Positions 33,275 to 42,842 are shown, numbered from the stretch's first letter. The stretch: 64,000 nucleotides of DNA from Algoriphagus sp. (GCA_029945945.1 JAQSDM010000013.1:291223-355222); one strand, 5' to 3'. A program made the numbers and translations. The notes: generated by a model from the sequence alone, not told the origin.

Positions 33275-34078
33275 TTGAAAATTTTCACCTTTCTGTTTGT
33301 TGCTTTTTTACTGGGATTGATCGCCTGGTTTATCTACCACGCCCGGGTCAAAAAGAGCGGTTTTGAAGTTCCCCCTGCATTTCCGGAACGATGGCGGAGC
33401 TTTTTGCAAAGAGAGGTAAATTTTTACGCAGCACTTTCTGCCGCTGAAAAACTCCGCTTTGAATCTGATGTTCAGCATTTTTTGAAGCGGGTGCGCATCA
33501 CGGGAATCGGCACACCGATAGAAGATGAAGACCGCCTATTGGTGGCAAGCAGTGCGGTGATTCCAATCTTTGCCTTTCCGAACTGGGAATACCAAAGTCT
33601 TTTGGAGGTACTGTTGTATCCCGACCTGTTTTCTCAGGAGTTCGACTTTACCGGCCACGACAGGAGCATCGCCGGAATGGTGGGAAGCGGCGGGGTGATG
33701 AACCATGTCGTGATTTTTTCCAAACCTGCCTTGCGCCTGGGTTTTGACAACAAAAGTGACAAGCACAATGTCGGCATCCATGAATTCGTCCACCTGTTTG
33801 ATAAGCAGGATGGCAACTTGGATGGTATTCCGGCTGTGTTTATGCAAAATCAGGCCGTATTGCCATGGCTTCACCTGATCCGAAGCTCAACGGAAGAAAT
33901 CCTCTCGGGCAAAAGCGACCTCATCCTCTACGCATCAACTAATAGGCAAGAGTTTTTGGCCATTGCTGCGGAATATTTTTTTGAACGCCCAAGCCTCTTT
34001 CAGAAGAATCATCCCGAACTCTATGAAGCGCTTTCCTCTTTCTTCAAGACCGACTTAGCCAAGCGGATGAAAGATTGA
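33275..34078 (+). CDS. MtfA-like zinc peptidase (M90 family), membrane anchored
   Basis: 267 residues. Start is TTG at 33275: no in-frame ATG exists before the conserved region, and the TTG is followed at once by a membrane span (about 3-22). The M90 core is present: G-I-H-E-F-V-H-L-F-D with H169, E170, H173, and a downstream E-F-L-A-I-A-A-E-Y-F-F-E providing the third zinc ligand. E. coli MtfA is a cytosolic aminopeptidase that interacts with the Mlc repressor; this version has an added N-terminal membrane anchor common in Bacteroidota. Its substrate is unknown. Confidence 0.9.
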   Translation: MKIFTFLFVAFLLGLIAWFIYHARVKKSGFEVPPAFPERWRSFLQREVNFYAALSAAEKLRFESDVQHFLKRVRITGIGTPIEDEDRLLVASSAVIPIFAFPNWEYQSLLEVLLYPDLFSQEFDFTGHDRSIAGMVGSGGVMNHVVIFSKPALRLGFDNKSDKHNVGIHEFVHLFDKQDGNLDGIPAVFMQNQAVLPWLHLIRSSTEEILSGKSDLILYASTNRQEFLAIAAEYFFERPSLFQKNHPELYEALSSFFKTDLAKRMKD

Positions 34079-34513
34079 ATGGGATCCTTCCTGAGCGGTT
34101 TTTGATTGGACTTTATCTAAACCTTTCAATCCTTTTGAAAAGTCAAGAAAATATTCGCGAAAAGGAACCCTCTCTGGGTGAAGATTAGGCGTTTGACCAG
34201 GCTTAATTTGGAATTACGCCTTTCTATCTTTTCGAATTTGAAATTCGTTCTTTAGCAATTGACTTTAAAAAATGGGAAAAGCTTGCCAAACCTGCAATCT
34301 GGCCTCACTTTCACCTCGGTACTCGGGTTAGATTATCAGTAAAATAGTCATCGGGATTGTCTCCCCACTTGGGCGAAGATTATCCTTTACCGAATAATAT
34401 TTACGGAAACGCTGTGAAGTACGCGATAGCTCCCTACTTCCGTGGCCACCAACCCCACCTCAATGCGTAAAAGAAAAAAATTGTAAGCTTCCCTTTTCGG
34501 CTGGTTGATTGCC
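34079..34513. other. Intergenic repeat element, copy with two REP-like hairpins
   Basis: Segment 34175-34250 matches 28609-28690 and segment 34231-34354 matches 32591-32713. No gene. The minus-strand open frame at 34387-34569 has no protein-like character. Confidence 0.5.
34200..34247. repeat. REP-like hairpins 4 and 5
   Basis: Hairpin 4: GGCTTAATT-TGG-AATTACGCC (34200-34220, one mismatch). Hairpin 5: CGAATT-TGA-AATTCG (34233-34247, perfect). Compared with 28635-28655 both arms of hairpin 4 changed together, for example the G-C pair next to TT became A-T, so pairing is conserved while sequence is not. Confidence 0.6.
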
Positions 34514-36742
34514 TTAGCGCCCTTGTTTCCTGGCAGTTTCAATGACTCCTCTGAACACATTTCTGCCATCTTCGAGGACTTTCAGTACCTCCTGCTTTTG
34601 CTCATCCGTATAGAACAAGCCCTTGGTTTTTACCCACTCTTCAAAACTATTGGTGATCTCAATGAACTTTTGGGCAGGCTCGGACATTCCTGCAGGCCTT
34701 CCTTTGAAATTGATGAAAACCGGATTGGAATGAGCTCCCTCTGTTCTCACTGCCAACCAGCCTGATTCAGTCAGCGTGATTTCTTCATTCAGATCGGTAC
34801 CCGAACGGATCACTTTTCCATTGAAGACAATTTCGACAGGCAAGTCGCCTTGAGAAGAAATAGCTTTGGCAGAAATCTCAAGCTTGGTCTTTTTGCCTTG
34901 GGTGTTGATTTCTGAACCGGGCAGTTGGCCATTCACTGTAAAAAACAACATGGGTCCTTTGGTAATGAAACTTTTTCCTGCCTGGAGTGCCGCTCTCCAG
35001 TTTTCTATCGTAAAAGGCTTGCCCTCGAGTTGCACATACACCCTGGGAGTATCCCGGATATCCCAATCGGGTCCTGCGGTAGCCATGACTTTAAATCCAC
35101 AGTTGAGCAGATCATACCATACTTCCTGCTGCCCTCCATTGCCATAGATCTCTGCGAGCTGGATTTTTCCCAATGCCACATCCACCGGCATTTCAAATCC
35201 AGTGGAAGGCCAAGGGGTTTGGATCTGCTCTCCCTCGGTAATGAAATTCCCAAAGTGAGCACCGATGGTAGTTCCTCCATTATCTAATGCTTCCTGCAAA
35301 ACGACCGCATTGGGAGGATAATCCGGCCCCGCAAGTTCGCCAAGAGCTCCTGAGCTAATTGGCTGCACCAGGTAGTCCAAACCCAGAAAAACCAGATGCC
35401 CATAAGGATTACTCCTGTATTCCTGATCATAGGTGACCAGATGTTGTTCGGTACTGAATGCCTTTCTTAATCCCATGGGGTATTCATTGGCATAGATGGC
35501 ATGGGTGCTCCATTCCCCTTTTAGAGTCAAAATTGCTGAAACATGAAGATCTTCTGCTTGGGTGATCAAAGGCCAATACCTCGAAAACATGACCGGCATA
35601 CCACCATCCGTGGTGTGAATATGAGTATGCCCCGAATACCAGCCCAGTTTGGGCATATCGATCCATCGTTCCAGTTTTACATCTACCATCCCATTTTCAG
35701 GTACGGCGACACTCACCGGCTTGTATTCAAAACCATGGTAGAGGGTGGCCGTTTTCCCTTTAGGTTCTACCCCGAGACTGGCTTCATTGGAAATGTAGAA
35801 AAACGGACCCGGCTGAAAATCCCACAAGGTGGTCTTCCACCCTTTGGTGCGGTTCATCGCATACGAAGGTCCCTTGAGAGGAGTCCAGTACAGATTATTG
35901 TTGGCATCTTTCACTTCAACCCTGGCCTTCAAAGGTTCACCTGTTTGCGCATCAGTCACCCGAAAACGAATCGATCGGTCAAAATCCGGCAATTCATCGT
36001 TGGCGATATGGTCATAGGTCGCCAAGGGTAATAAGTCAATGGTTTTTCCGGGAAACACTCTGGAAGGAACCGACTTCATGGCTACACTTTTGAGCTGAAT
36101 GTTGGCGTTTGCCTCCTGGCCTTGTTCATTTTTGACTGTGATCGAGCTCTCGGAAAGACCTTCTGTATAGGGCTGCAAAACGGCAAAGGTGTAGCGAGAT
36201 TCCCCTCCATTCAGGCGAATTTCCTTTTTCCAAAACAGGATGTCGTCGCTGTACTCTCCGGAAATAGTATAGGTAATGGGCTCGGTGCTTTGATTTGTCA
36301 TTTTTACCAGCACCACCTGCGAGTGCTGAACCTCCACTTCAAAGCCGGGATTTTCCCAGACCACACTTACCCCATCCCCAAGCAAAAACCTGATTACCGG
36401 CTGCTCTTTTTCCAGTTGCTGAAAATACTGGCGGCAGGCAGCCAACAGGTTTTTTTGGAGGGATTTGGCAACACTGATTTGGTCCATTACCTCATGGGAA
36501 TTGATAAGCAGTTTTCCACTGTCCGTAAGCTCCCTTATTTTCCAAGAGGCCTCGCGCAATTGTTGCCATTTTGCAAAAATCGCTACCGCCAGTGGATCCT
36601 CATGGCGCATTAATTGAATAGCCATCAAATAATCGTTGATCTCCTCCAGCTCAGGGTCGGTATGACCGGGATGGGTCTGCGATTGGAAGGGAAACATCAG
36701 ACCAATGATTATCAAAAGAAACAGGGTGATCGTCTTTTTCAT
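34514..36742 (-). CDS. Secreted CehA/McbA-family PHP-like metallohydrolase
   Basis: 742 residues with a signal peptide (about 1-22). The N-terminal half (25-370) is an unassigned accessory region with Ig-like beta segments. The PHP-type domain begins near 370 with G-W-Y-S-G-H-T-H-I-H, the metal-binding H-x-H of the family, and continues with G-A-H-F-G-N and A-T-A-G-P-D-W-D before a beta-rich C-terminal domain (T-K-G-P-M-L-F-F-T-V-N-G). CehA/McbA members hydrolyse esters, carbamates or amides. The real substrate is unknown. Single gene, start ATG with a usual lipid-free leader. Confidence 0.88.
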   Translation of the reverse strand: MKKTITLFLLIIIGLMFPFQSQTHPGHTDPELEEINDYLMAIQLMRHEDPLAVAIFAKWQQLREASWKIRELTDSGKLLINSHEVMDQISVAKSLQKNLLAACRQYFQQLEKEQPVIRFLLGDGVSVVWENPGFEVEVQHSQVVLVKMTNQSTEPITYTISGEYSDDILFWKKEIRLNGGESRYTFAVLQPYTEGLSESSITVKNEQGQEANANIQLKSVAMKSVPSRVFPGKTIDLLPLATYDHIANDELPDFDRSIRFRVTDAQTGEPLKARVEVKDANNNLYWTPLKGPSYAMNRTKGWKTTLWDFQPGPFFYISNEASLGVEPKGKTATLYHGFEYKPVSVAVPENGMVDVKLERWIDMPKLGWYSGHTHIHTTDGGMPVMFSRYWPLITQAEDLHVSAILTLKGEWSTHAIYANEYPMGLRKAFSTEQHLVTYDQEYRSNPYGHLVFLGLDYLVQPISSGALGELAGPDYPPNAVVLQEALDNGGTTIGAHFGNFITEGEQIQTPWPSTGFEMPVDVALGKIQLAEIYGNGGQQEVWYDLLNCGFKVMATAGPDWDIRDTPRVYVQLEGKPFTIENWRAALQAGKSFITKGPMLFFTVNGQLPGSEINTQGKKTKLEISAKAISSQGDLPVEIVFNGKVIRSGTDLNEEITLTESGWLAVRTEGAHSNPVFINFKGRPAGMSEPAQKFIEITNSFEEWVKTKGLFYTDEQKQEVLKVLEDGRNVFRGVIETARKQGR

Positions 36743-37140
36743 GGGTGAGGGAGAGATGGAGGTGACCTCAGGTTTATTTTATTTCGCAGAAAGCAAGTTT
36801 ATTACATTTTGAATTCTGTCGGAGACAATAAGATCAAAACAATTTAGGATACATTTTCAATTGGAAGAATAAAAAAATGTATTCTGAATCAAACAACGTT
36901 CTAATCCCTCTATCCCATTATTTTTCCCCTCCGGAAGGTAAAAGATGAACAAATGGCCTGACGCATTTTATTCCTTCGCCTTTCAAGTTTCATGCTATTT
37001 GAAATTTCACTTTTTAACTCCGGGGAAAGGCGACTTACATTTGCTTCAGATTTGATTTACATGAATTGGAGAAAAGGAATGTCAAACCTAAACCGGGCTA
37101 AATCCCATAAATGAGAGGAAGGTTTGTAATTTTAGTAGCT
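36743..37140. other. Divergent intergenic region
   Basis: The only element seen is an inverted repeat ATACATTTT / AAAATGTAT at 36849-36882 with 16 bp between arms, in the shared promoter region of the PHP-like and SUMF1-like genes. No gene was recognised. Confidence 0.4.
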
Positions 37141-38112
37141 ATGGGTACAGTCAAAAACCGGATTAGGAAAAATTCCCGCTTTGGACAGCCACAAGGAAAG
37201 TTGATGGTTTTTTTCCTCTTTCTTTTCCTTGTCTTCATTGGCTGCAATGATCCCCAGAGGGCATCTGCCCAAAAGACAGGCAACACCGATCTCCTGACCC
37301 TGTTCAATCCCCTGGACAGTGCGGAATTAGTCTTTGTGCCGGGAGGGGAGTTTTTGATGGGGAGTGATGCCGCTGAACTGCAAGAGATCTGGAAAAAACT
37401 GGGCTGGAATCCTGAAGAACTTCAGTTTACCAAAACTGAGCAACCCGCCCACCGGGTGCGCCTGGATGGATTTTGGATCTATCGCACCCTGGTCACAGTC
37501 TCCCAATACCAGACTTTCGCCAAATCCAAAGGGCTTCAGTTTCCGAAACCCCCGACCTACGGATGGAAAGAAGATCATCCCATGGTAAATATCAGTTGGG
37601 AAGAAGCAAACTATTATTGTACCTGTATGGGAGGCAGATTGCCTCGCGAAGCCGAATGGGAATATGCGGCAAGAGGTGGGAAAACAGGATTGGATGGACA
37701 AGCCCGCACCATATTTGTCTGGGGCGATTCCTTTCCCTCCACTCCTGTCGGCAATCTTGCCGACGAAACCTTCCTCGCTTCGGGATACTACAACAACCCC
37801 AATTTTCACCGGTTTGAAGGTTACACGGACGGATTTGCCACTGCCTCACCTGTAAGGGCCTTCCCTCCCAATTCTTTTGGACTGTATGATATGGCAGGAA
37901 ATGTACTGGAATGGTGCAATGACTGGTACAGTGAAAATTATAATACCCAATCTCCGGTGGAAAATCCGAAAGGACCCGCACAGGGAACTCGACGAGTATT
38001 AAGAGGAGGAGCCTTTGATACTACACCTACCATTACCCGGATTTCACGCCGACTGGGAATTTATCCCGGAATCAGGAACGAGGAAAAAGGATTTCGCTGT
38101 GTCCTGAATTAA
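37141..38112 (+). CDS. Formylglycine-generating-enzyme-like (SUMF1) lipoprotein
   Basis: 323 residues from the ATG at 37141; ATGs at 37111 and 37204 are alternatives. The positively charged segment before a hydrophobic stretch ending V-F-I-G-C is a lipoprotein leader. The rest is one FGE-sulfatase domain: F-V-P-G-G-E-F-L-M-G-S, M-V-N-I-S-W-E-E-A, L-P-R-E-A-E-W-E-Y-A-A-R-G-G, M-A-G-N-V-L-E-W, R-V-L-R-G-G-A-F. No sulfatase is near and the catalytic cysteine pair of true FGE is not apparent, so it is more likely a structural or substrate-binding member, as in gliding-motility GldK/GldJ. Confidence 0.88.
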   Translation: MGTVKNRIRKNSRFGQPQGKLMVFFLFLFLVFIGCNDPQRASAQKTGNTDLLTLFNPLDSAELVFVPGGEFLMGSDAAELQEIWKKLGWNPEELQFTKTEQPAHRVRLDGFWIYRTLVTVSQYQTFAKSKGLQFPKPPTYGWKEDHPMVNISWEEANYYCTCMGGRLPREAEWEYAARGGKTGLDGQARTIFVWGDSFPSTPVGNLADETFLASGYYNNPNFHRFEGYTDGFATASPVRAFPPNSFGLYDMAGNVLEWCNDWYSENYNTQSPVENPKGPAQGTRRVLRGGAFDTTPTITRISRRLGIYPGIRNEEKGFRCVLN

Positions 38113-38257
38113 GTTTTCCAAACTTCTTTCCGGATGTAATTGATTCATATCAAAGAAGAAGTTTGGAGGGACATCGGGTGAAACTTGTACTTATCCCTAC
38201 TATTTTAGGCTTTTGAAATACCAACTTAAAAACTTCAAAAACCAAAATTCCCATTTC

Positions 38258-39109
38258 ATGAATTCCTTTTTAAGACCATTGTTGATAATTTTTTCAGTCT
38301 TATTTATTCTTTCCTGCTCAAGCAGTAAAAACTACCTCCCTTATGAAGGATATGGTGGGAAACCCAACAAACTCGAATTTATTTCCTTTTCTTCAGTTCC
38401 GGCGGGTTCTTCCATAGAACCAAACTTGATGTCAAAAGAAGTCTATGAGTTTGACAAAAAGGGAAGAAAAGTCAGCATCCAAATCTTCAGAGGAAATCTC
38501 AGTCCTGTAAATGGGGGAACAGGTTACTATTATTCTAAAAATGGATCTTTGGAACGAAGTGAATTTTATGATTTAGACGGAAAAATTCAAACCACACAGT
38601 TTTTTCAGTACAACAAAAAAGGGCAACTAATCAAGACAGAATTCCACAAGGGAAACCAGATCACGGTAAAAAAGACAACTTTTGATCCTAAAAATCATCT
38701 GTCCTACACCACTCTAACGTCTCCCGATGGATCCTTGAGGGAAAACTCTGTTAAGCAATTGGATAAAAAAGGCAGACCCTTAGTAATGACAGATTTCACA
38801 AAAGAGGGAGCCCAAAAAATAAAGATTGAATTTCAATATGATCAAAGTGGAAATGAGATTTTTTCCAAATGGTACAATGCAGAAGATGAACTTTATGAAT
38901 ACTACAGAAGATCCTTCAATTCCAAAAATGATGAAGTTTTAAATGAAAAATTCAAAGTGACCGATGGTGATACACTGTTGGTGTCCACCACCATTTTTGA
39001 ATACACATATGATACCTTGGAAAACCAAATTGAGAGGAGAATTATGGAAGATGGAAAAGTTTATTTGGACCGGATAAATGTGTTTTATCCTTCAAAAGAG
39101 AAAAACTAA
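38258..39109 (+). CDS. Lipoprotein with YD-like repeat strands, function unknown
   Basis: 283 residues from the ATG at 38258, which starts a lipoprotein leader (F-I-L-S-C-S-S-S). An upstream in-frame TTG at 38213 is not needed. The mature part is made of repeated beta strands resembling Rhs/YD repeats: Y-E-F-D-K-K-G-R-K, Y-Y-S-K-N-G-S-L, F-Q-Y-N-K-K-G-Q-L, F-Q-Y-D-Q-S-G-N-E. No catalytic motif. Lysine-rich. I do not recognise a named family. Single gene; no partner gene is adjacent. Confidence 0.8.
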   Translation: MNSFLRPLLIIFSVLFILSCSSSKNYLPYEGYGGKPNKLEFISFSSVPAGSSIEPNLMSKEVYEFDKKGRKVSIQIFRGNLSPVNGGTGYYYSKNGSLERSEFYDLDGKIQTTQFFQYNKKGQLIKTEFHKGNQITVKKTTFDPKNHLSYTTLTSPDGSLRENSVKQLDKKGRPLVMTDFTKEGAQKIKIEFQYDQSGNEIFSKWYNAEDELYEYYRRSFNSKNDEVLNEKFKVTDGDTLLVSTTIFEYTYDTLENQIERRIMEDGKVYLDRINVFYPSKEKN

Positions 39110-39258
39110 CTTTAACTTCTTTTCTTGCACACATTGCCTTCTTGTTTCCCTTTTCACTTCACACCGTGAAGTCCGGAAAAAATCCCTCCTTACCGCGGAG
39201 TCTATCCATTACTTTATAAGTCTCCTAAAACCTTATGATTAGCCCCGGATTTTTATCC

Positions 39259-40188
39259 TCAATCATGAACAAAATACCCGAAGTCTGCAAAGGTTCGGGT
39301 GAGCCACCAAAGGCTATTATTGAAGTATTTCTTATTGACCCGTCCGGCTTGCGATTGAAGTGGAATTCTGACACTTCCGTCAGCATGCCGGGTCGTTTTT
39401 TGTAAGTTGTTTTCCGGCACCACTGCACAGATATGTCCTGATGAATTTTCATTGGCATTACGGCCTGAGATGATACAAACCTTCCCCCTATTGGCTTCAG
39501 CCTGTAATTCATTTAAATCAAAAACCCTTCGCCAGCCAAAATCATCACCCCACTCCAAAAACCAACGCAACAGACTGTTAGCATTCATCTCATTTACTGT
39601 TTGACCATATTGAACCGGGACCTGATGCATATGATTCAATTCAATAAGCGCCCGGCTGGTCCACCATACTCGGGGCAGAAAAACCCCGTTGAGGTAACAG
39701 TAATCGTGCGCATAGATATTACAATAAGTACTTGAGGAAGTGGGAGCATATCGGGCACTTTGCTCTACATTGAGCCAATTGATGATGTTATGAATGGAGG
39801 AGCAAGCAGCCGCAACTGAACTTCGGTCACGCGAAGGTCGATTCGGTTCTCCCAACGGATAGGCCCGACCAGTAGTCACTTTACGGGTGACATTACCTCT
39901 GTTTTCCTGCAAATGAACCGGAGTCACATAGTTCGCGAGAATCGGGGCTGGAGTTGAAGTAGGAGGTGATTGAGACGGAATTGCCTCCAGATAGCGATTG
40001 GCAACATAGCCTGTGGCAGCAGGCCCACCGGATAGTTGCACCCTAACTTCCCACCAATCGGTGCCTGCATTCGCTATTTTTTCAACAAGTTGACCATTGG
40101 AAAGTACCGCTACAATGTTTCGGTTGGTCTGGGAATTTGGAGTGCTTCTTAATCGAAGCTCATTGGCTGTAACTTTGTATTTTGACAT
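39259..40188 (-). CDS. SH3b protein with cysteine-peptidase-like domain, no signal peptide
   Basis: 309 residues. Residues 4-70 are a bacterial SH3 domain (L-R-L-R-S-T-P, W-W-E-V-R-V, G-Y-V-A-N-R-Y-L), often a cell-wall binding module. After a P/S/T-rich linker (70-82) the C-terminal half has C156 in S-T-Y-C-N-I-Y-A-H-D-Y-C and H252 in S-S-G-H-I-C-A-V, arranged like the Cys/His pair of CHAP or papain-like amidases. No signal peptide and no holin nearby. This suits a peptidoglycan hydrolase that is exported by another route (effector) or released on lysis; catalytic activity is inferred, not certain. Confidence 0.75.
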   Translation of the reverse strand: MSKYKVTANELRLRSTPNSQTNRNIVAVLSNGQLVEKIANAGTDWWEVRVQLSGGPAATGYVANRYLEAIPSQSPPTSTPAPILANYVTPVHLQENRGNVTRKVTTGRAYPLGEPNRPSRDRSSVAAACSSIHNIINWLNVEQSARYAPTSSSTYCNIYAHDYCYLNGVFLPRVWWTSRALIELNHMHQVPVQYGQTVNEMNANSLLRWFLEWGDDFGWRRVFDLNELQAEANRGKVCIISGRNANENSSGHICAVVPENNLQKTTRHADGSVRIPLQSQAGRVNKKYFNNSLWWLTRTFADFGYFVHD

Positions 40189-40568
40189 ACCATTTCGTTT
40201 TAAAAAAAGTAACTGAATTTAGTGTTTTTATCTAACTATCAGTCACCTAAGAACAGCCTAATTTTTTTCAAAAATGCAGTTCGAAGGAAAACTGTGCGAA
40301 GCATACCAACCCTGAAAGTTGGCTATTCCGATATAAAAAGTGAGCAATTCGCCAGTATGTTAAACACAGAATTACAAATCCAAAAACTATAAAGTTGTAG
40401 TCAGAATCAATAACCAGGATTCAGAATAATATTTCGAAAAGCAAGTAAATAAAAGCCACATTCCATCACAAAGCTTCCAAAGCAATAAATTATTGGGGAA
40501 TTTCAACCCAAATTGTTGTTCATGCGTAAAATCTTTTTGAAATTCCTTTTTAACCCTTAAATCTCACT
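40189..40568. other. Divergent intergenic region, nothing recognised
   Basis: AT-rich spacer between the SH3b gene and the heme-protein operon. No open frame, hairpin or clear motif was found. Confidence 0.4.
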
Positions 40569-40964
40569 ATGAAAAAACTTTCCCTACTCCCGATGGCCGT
40601 ATTGATTGGCCTGTTGTTCTTTCAGGGAACACAAAAACCCGAAGTTGTTCCTGATCCTGTTTTCCACGCGATGGCACCTGATATGCCGGCAGATGTAAAG
40701 GCTGTTGTGGAGCAAAAGTGCTACGGCTGCCACAATGCAAATTCCAAAAACGAAAAAGGTAAAGCCAAATTAGATTGGGATGCGTTCGAGGCTACCAAGA
40801 AGTCTAAGCAGATGGCGACCAAAGGTAAAATCGCTGAAGTATTGGAAAAAGGTGATATGCCACCTGCAAAATTTCTCGAAAACAAGCCGGAAGGAAAATT
40901 ATCGGAAGCGGAATTGGCTACTTTAATGCAGTGGAGTTCCGGGAAAAAGAAATCTGCTAATTAA
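40569..40964 (+). CDS. Small secreted heme-binding protein (cytochrome c-like)
   Basis: 131 residues with an N-terminal hydrophobic leader (about 1-22). C51-Y-G-C-H55 is a C-x-x-C-H heme attachment site in V-V-E-Q-K-C-Y-G-C-H-N-A, and G-D-M-P-P-A-K-F gives a likely axial methionine. Length and motif fit the Bacteroidota heme-binding domain family. Its stop overlaps the start of the next gene by one base, so the two heme proteins are made together. The electron partner is unknown. Confidence 0.88.
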   Translation: MKKLSLLPMAVLIGLLFFQGTQKPEVVPDPVFHAMAPDMPADVKAVVEQKCYGCHNANSKNEKGKAKLDWDAFEATKKSKQMATKGKIAEVLEKGDMPPAKFLENKPEGKLSEAELATLMQWSSGKKKSAN

Positions 40965-41458
40965 TGAAACGCTGGAATTACCTCTTGGGCGGACTAGCCT
41001 TGGTATTCCTGGGCTCTCAACTAGTTCCAAATGAGTTACCTGCCGTCGAATCGACGAATCCCGGAGATATTATAGCAAGCGGGACCGTGCCAGATGATGT
41101 AGCAAGTCTGCTAAAGAAATCATGTTACAATTGCCACAGCAATGAAACCGAATATCCCTGGTATTCTCATGTGGCACCCTCTTCCTGGTTGGTAGCCCGA
41201 GATATCAGGGCTGCCCGCGAGGAACTCAACTTTTCCATGTGGCAGGATTTCGATATGATGGATAAGCTGGGAAAATTGGATGACATTTCTATAGAAGTTG
41301 GTGAAGGCCGGATGCCCCTGACAATTTATACTATGGTACATCCTTCCGCCAAACTCGACGACGCCCAACGTCAACTCATAGTCGCATGGGCCGAAGCTAC
41401 CATGGATGTGGTGGCGGAAGAGGAAGATGAGGAATCCGAAGTGGATGAACAAGAGTAA
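40964..41458 (+). CDS. Heme-binding domain protein (Haem_bd, PF14376-like)
   Basis: 164 residues with a membrane or signal segment (about 7-20). C54-Y-N-C-H58 attaches heme, followed by the family pattern E-T-E-Y-P-W-Y-S-H-V-A-P-S-S-W-L, and a G-R-M-P-L sequence as axial methionine. The C-terminal tail is strongly acidic (E-E-D-E-E-S-E-V-D). Overlaps the preceding heme gene by one base. A periplasmic electron-transfer or heme-sensing role is inferred. Confidence 0.9.
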   Translation: MKRWNYLLGGLALVFLGSQLVPNELPAVESTNPGDIIASGTVPDDVASLLKKSCYNCHSNETEYPWYSHVAPSSWLVARDIRAAREELNFSMWQDFDMMDKLGKLDDISIEVGEGRMPLTIYTMVHPSAKLDDAQRQLIVAWAEATMDVVAEEEDEESEVDEQE

Positions 41459-41493
41459 AACCTGAACTTTCCGGCTTCCAAGTCATATTGCAA

Positions 41494-41536
41494 AAGGGTA
41501 CAGTCCACAAAATCCCGGGACTGTACCCTTCTTTTT
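41494..41536 (+). terminator. Rho-independent terminator of the heme-protein operon
   Basis: Perfect 13-bp stem AAGGGTACAGTCC / GGACTGTACCCTT followed by a T-run, 36 bp after the second stop codon. Confidence 0.93.
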
Positions 41537-41707
41537 TGCCAATTTGAATTTGATTTGCTATTCTGAATCTGAAGTCCGCAAGATGAAGTCTTTGTTAATT
41601 CCGTGGAAAAAAGGAATAAAGCTTAGAAGAATTCGGCATTTTTAGGAGCCAATCCCAATCCCACCTAGTAAATCCATCAAGTATTCCCTCCAAATATCCC
41701 CACAATT

Positions 41708-42778
41708 ATGAAATTCCGAATTTTCCTTATCCTCGCACTTTTATTCAGCCTCGAACCTGCATGGGCGCAAAAAAAATCCAAACATCCTAAAAACATCATT
41801 TTGATGGTGGGTGACGGAATGGGAGTTGCCCAGATCTACGCCGGGCTTACCGCTAACCATGGCCATCTGAACCTGGAAAGTTTCCCTGTGGTTGGCTTCC
41901 ACAAAAATAAGGCAAGCAATAGCTTTGTGACTGATTCGGCCGCAGGAGCTACTGCTTTTTCATGCGGAGTGAAAACCTACAACGGTGCTATCGGTGTCGG
42001 TCCGAATGGAGAAGCTCTTCCAACCATTCTTGAAATCGCGGAAGGCAAGGGCCTTTCCACCGGATTAGTTGCAACTTGCTCAATCACTCACGCCACACCG
42101 GCGAGCTTTATCTCCCATCAGTCTTCCCGGTCTTTGGATGAGAATATTGCTATGGATTTCCTGAAGACTGACATCGATGTGTTTATCGGAGGAGGAAGAA
42201 AATTTTTCACAAACCGATCCGACGGTTTGAATCTGGTCGATTCACTTAAAAACAGAAACTACCAGATCGCCAACTCTATTGCGGAGGTTCAGCAAATCAA
42301 ATCCGGAAAGCTTGCTGCTTTTTTGGCCGATGAACAGCAGACAAGATTTTCAGGAGGACGTGGAGATGAATTGGTAAAGTCAACTGAAGTAGCCCTTAAC
42401 CTGCTCAAAAACAATAAAAAAGGCATGTTTTTGATGATAGAAGGTTCTCAGATAGACTGGGGAGGACATGCCAATGACACCCAATACATCGTGGAAGAAA
42501 TGATCGATTTTGACAATGCCATTGGTAAAGTGCTGGAATTTGCCTCCAAGAACAAAAACACGTTGGTCATCATCACAGCCGACCATGAAACCGGCGGATT
42601 CACCATCAACGGAGGCAATACCGAAACAGGAGTTGTGGAAGGTAAATTTACCACCGGAAGCCATACAGGAGTGATGATTCCAGTGTTTGCTTTTGGTCCC
42701 GGATCCGAAAATTTTGCAGGGATTTATGAAAACAATGACATCTTCCACAAAATGATGAATGCTTTTCGCTTTAAATAA
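41708..42778 (+). CDS. Secreted alkaline phosphatase (PhoA type)
   Basis: 356 residues with a signal peptide ending A-W-A-Q. Motifs: M-V-G-D-G-M-G (D36, metal), V-T-D-S-A-A-G-A with nucleophile S77, T-H-A-T-P-A-S-F, G-G-G-R, and T-A-D-H-E-T-G-G (about 291) plus G-S-H-T-G. It releases phosphate from monoesters in the periplasm. Its phosphatase part is close to the C-terminal half of the GDPD fusion at 2675-4504 but without the N-terminal domain. It has a separate transcript. Pho-type regulation is expected from the family, though no Pho box was identified. Confidence 0.95.
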   Translation: MKFRIFLILALLFSLEPAWAQKKSKHPKNIILMVGDGMGVAQIYAGLTANHGHLNLESFPVVGFHKNKASNSFVTDSAAGATAFSCGVKTYNGAIGVGPNGEALPTILEIAEGKGLSTGLVATCSITHATPASFISHQSSRSLDENIAMDFLKTDIDVFIGGGRKFFTNRSDGLNLVDSLKNRNYQIANSIAEVQQIKSGKLAAFLADEQQTRFSGGRGDELVKSTEVALNLLKNNKKGMFLMIEGSQIDWGGHANDTQYIVEEMIDFDNAIGKVLEFASKNKNTLVIITADHETGGFTINGGNTETGVVEGKFTTGSHTGVMIPVFAFGPGSENFAGIYENNDIFHKMMNAFRFK

Positions 42779-42781
42779 ATT

Positions 42782-42836
42782 GGGAGATTTGGGATTAGGA
42801 GATTAGGGATTGGGAGATTAGGGATTAGGAGATTAG
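42782..42836. repeat. Degenerate GGGATTAGGAGATTA tandem repeat
   Basis: About two 28-bp units built from GGGAGATTNGGGATT and AGGAGATTA. It starts 3 bp after the phosphatase stop and runs up to the REP-like hairpins. Confidence 0.8.
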
Positions 42837-42842
42837 CCGGCT

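Noticed and set aside
34387..34569. 60-codon minus-strand open frame overlapping the PHP-like gene's end
   Set aside because: It overlaps the real gene in another frame and extends into intergenic repeat DNA.
42782..42836. Tandem repeat considered as a CRISPR array
   Set aside because: Units are contiguous with no unique spacers.
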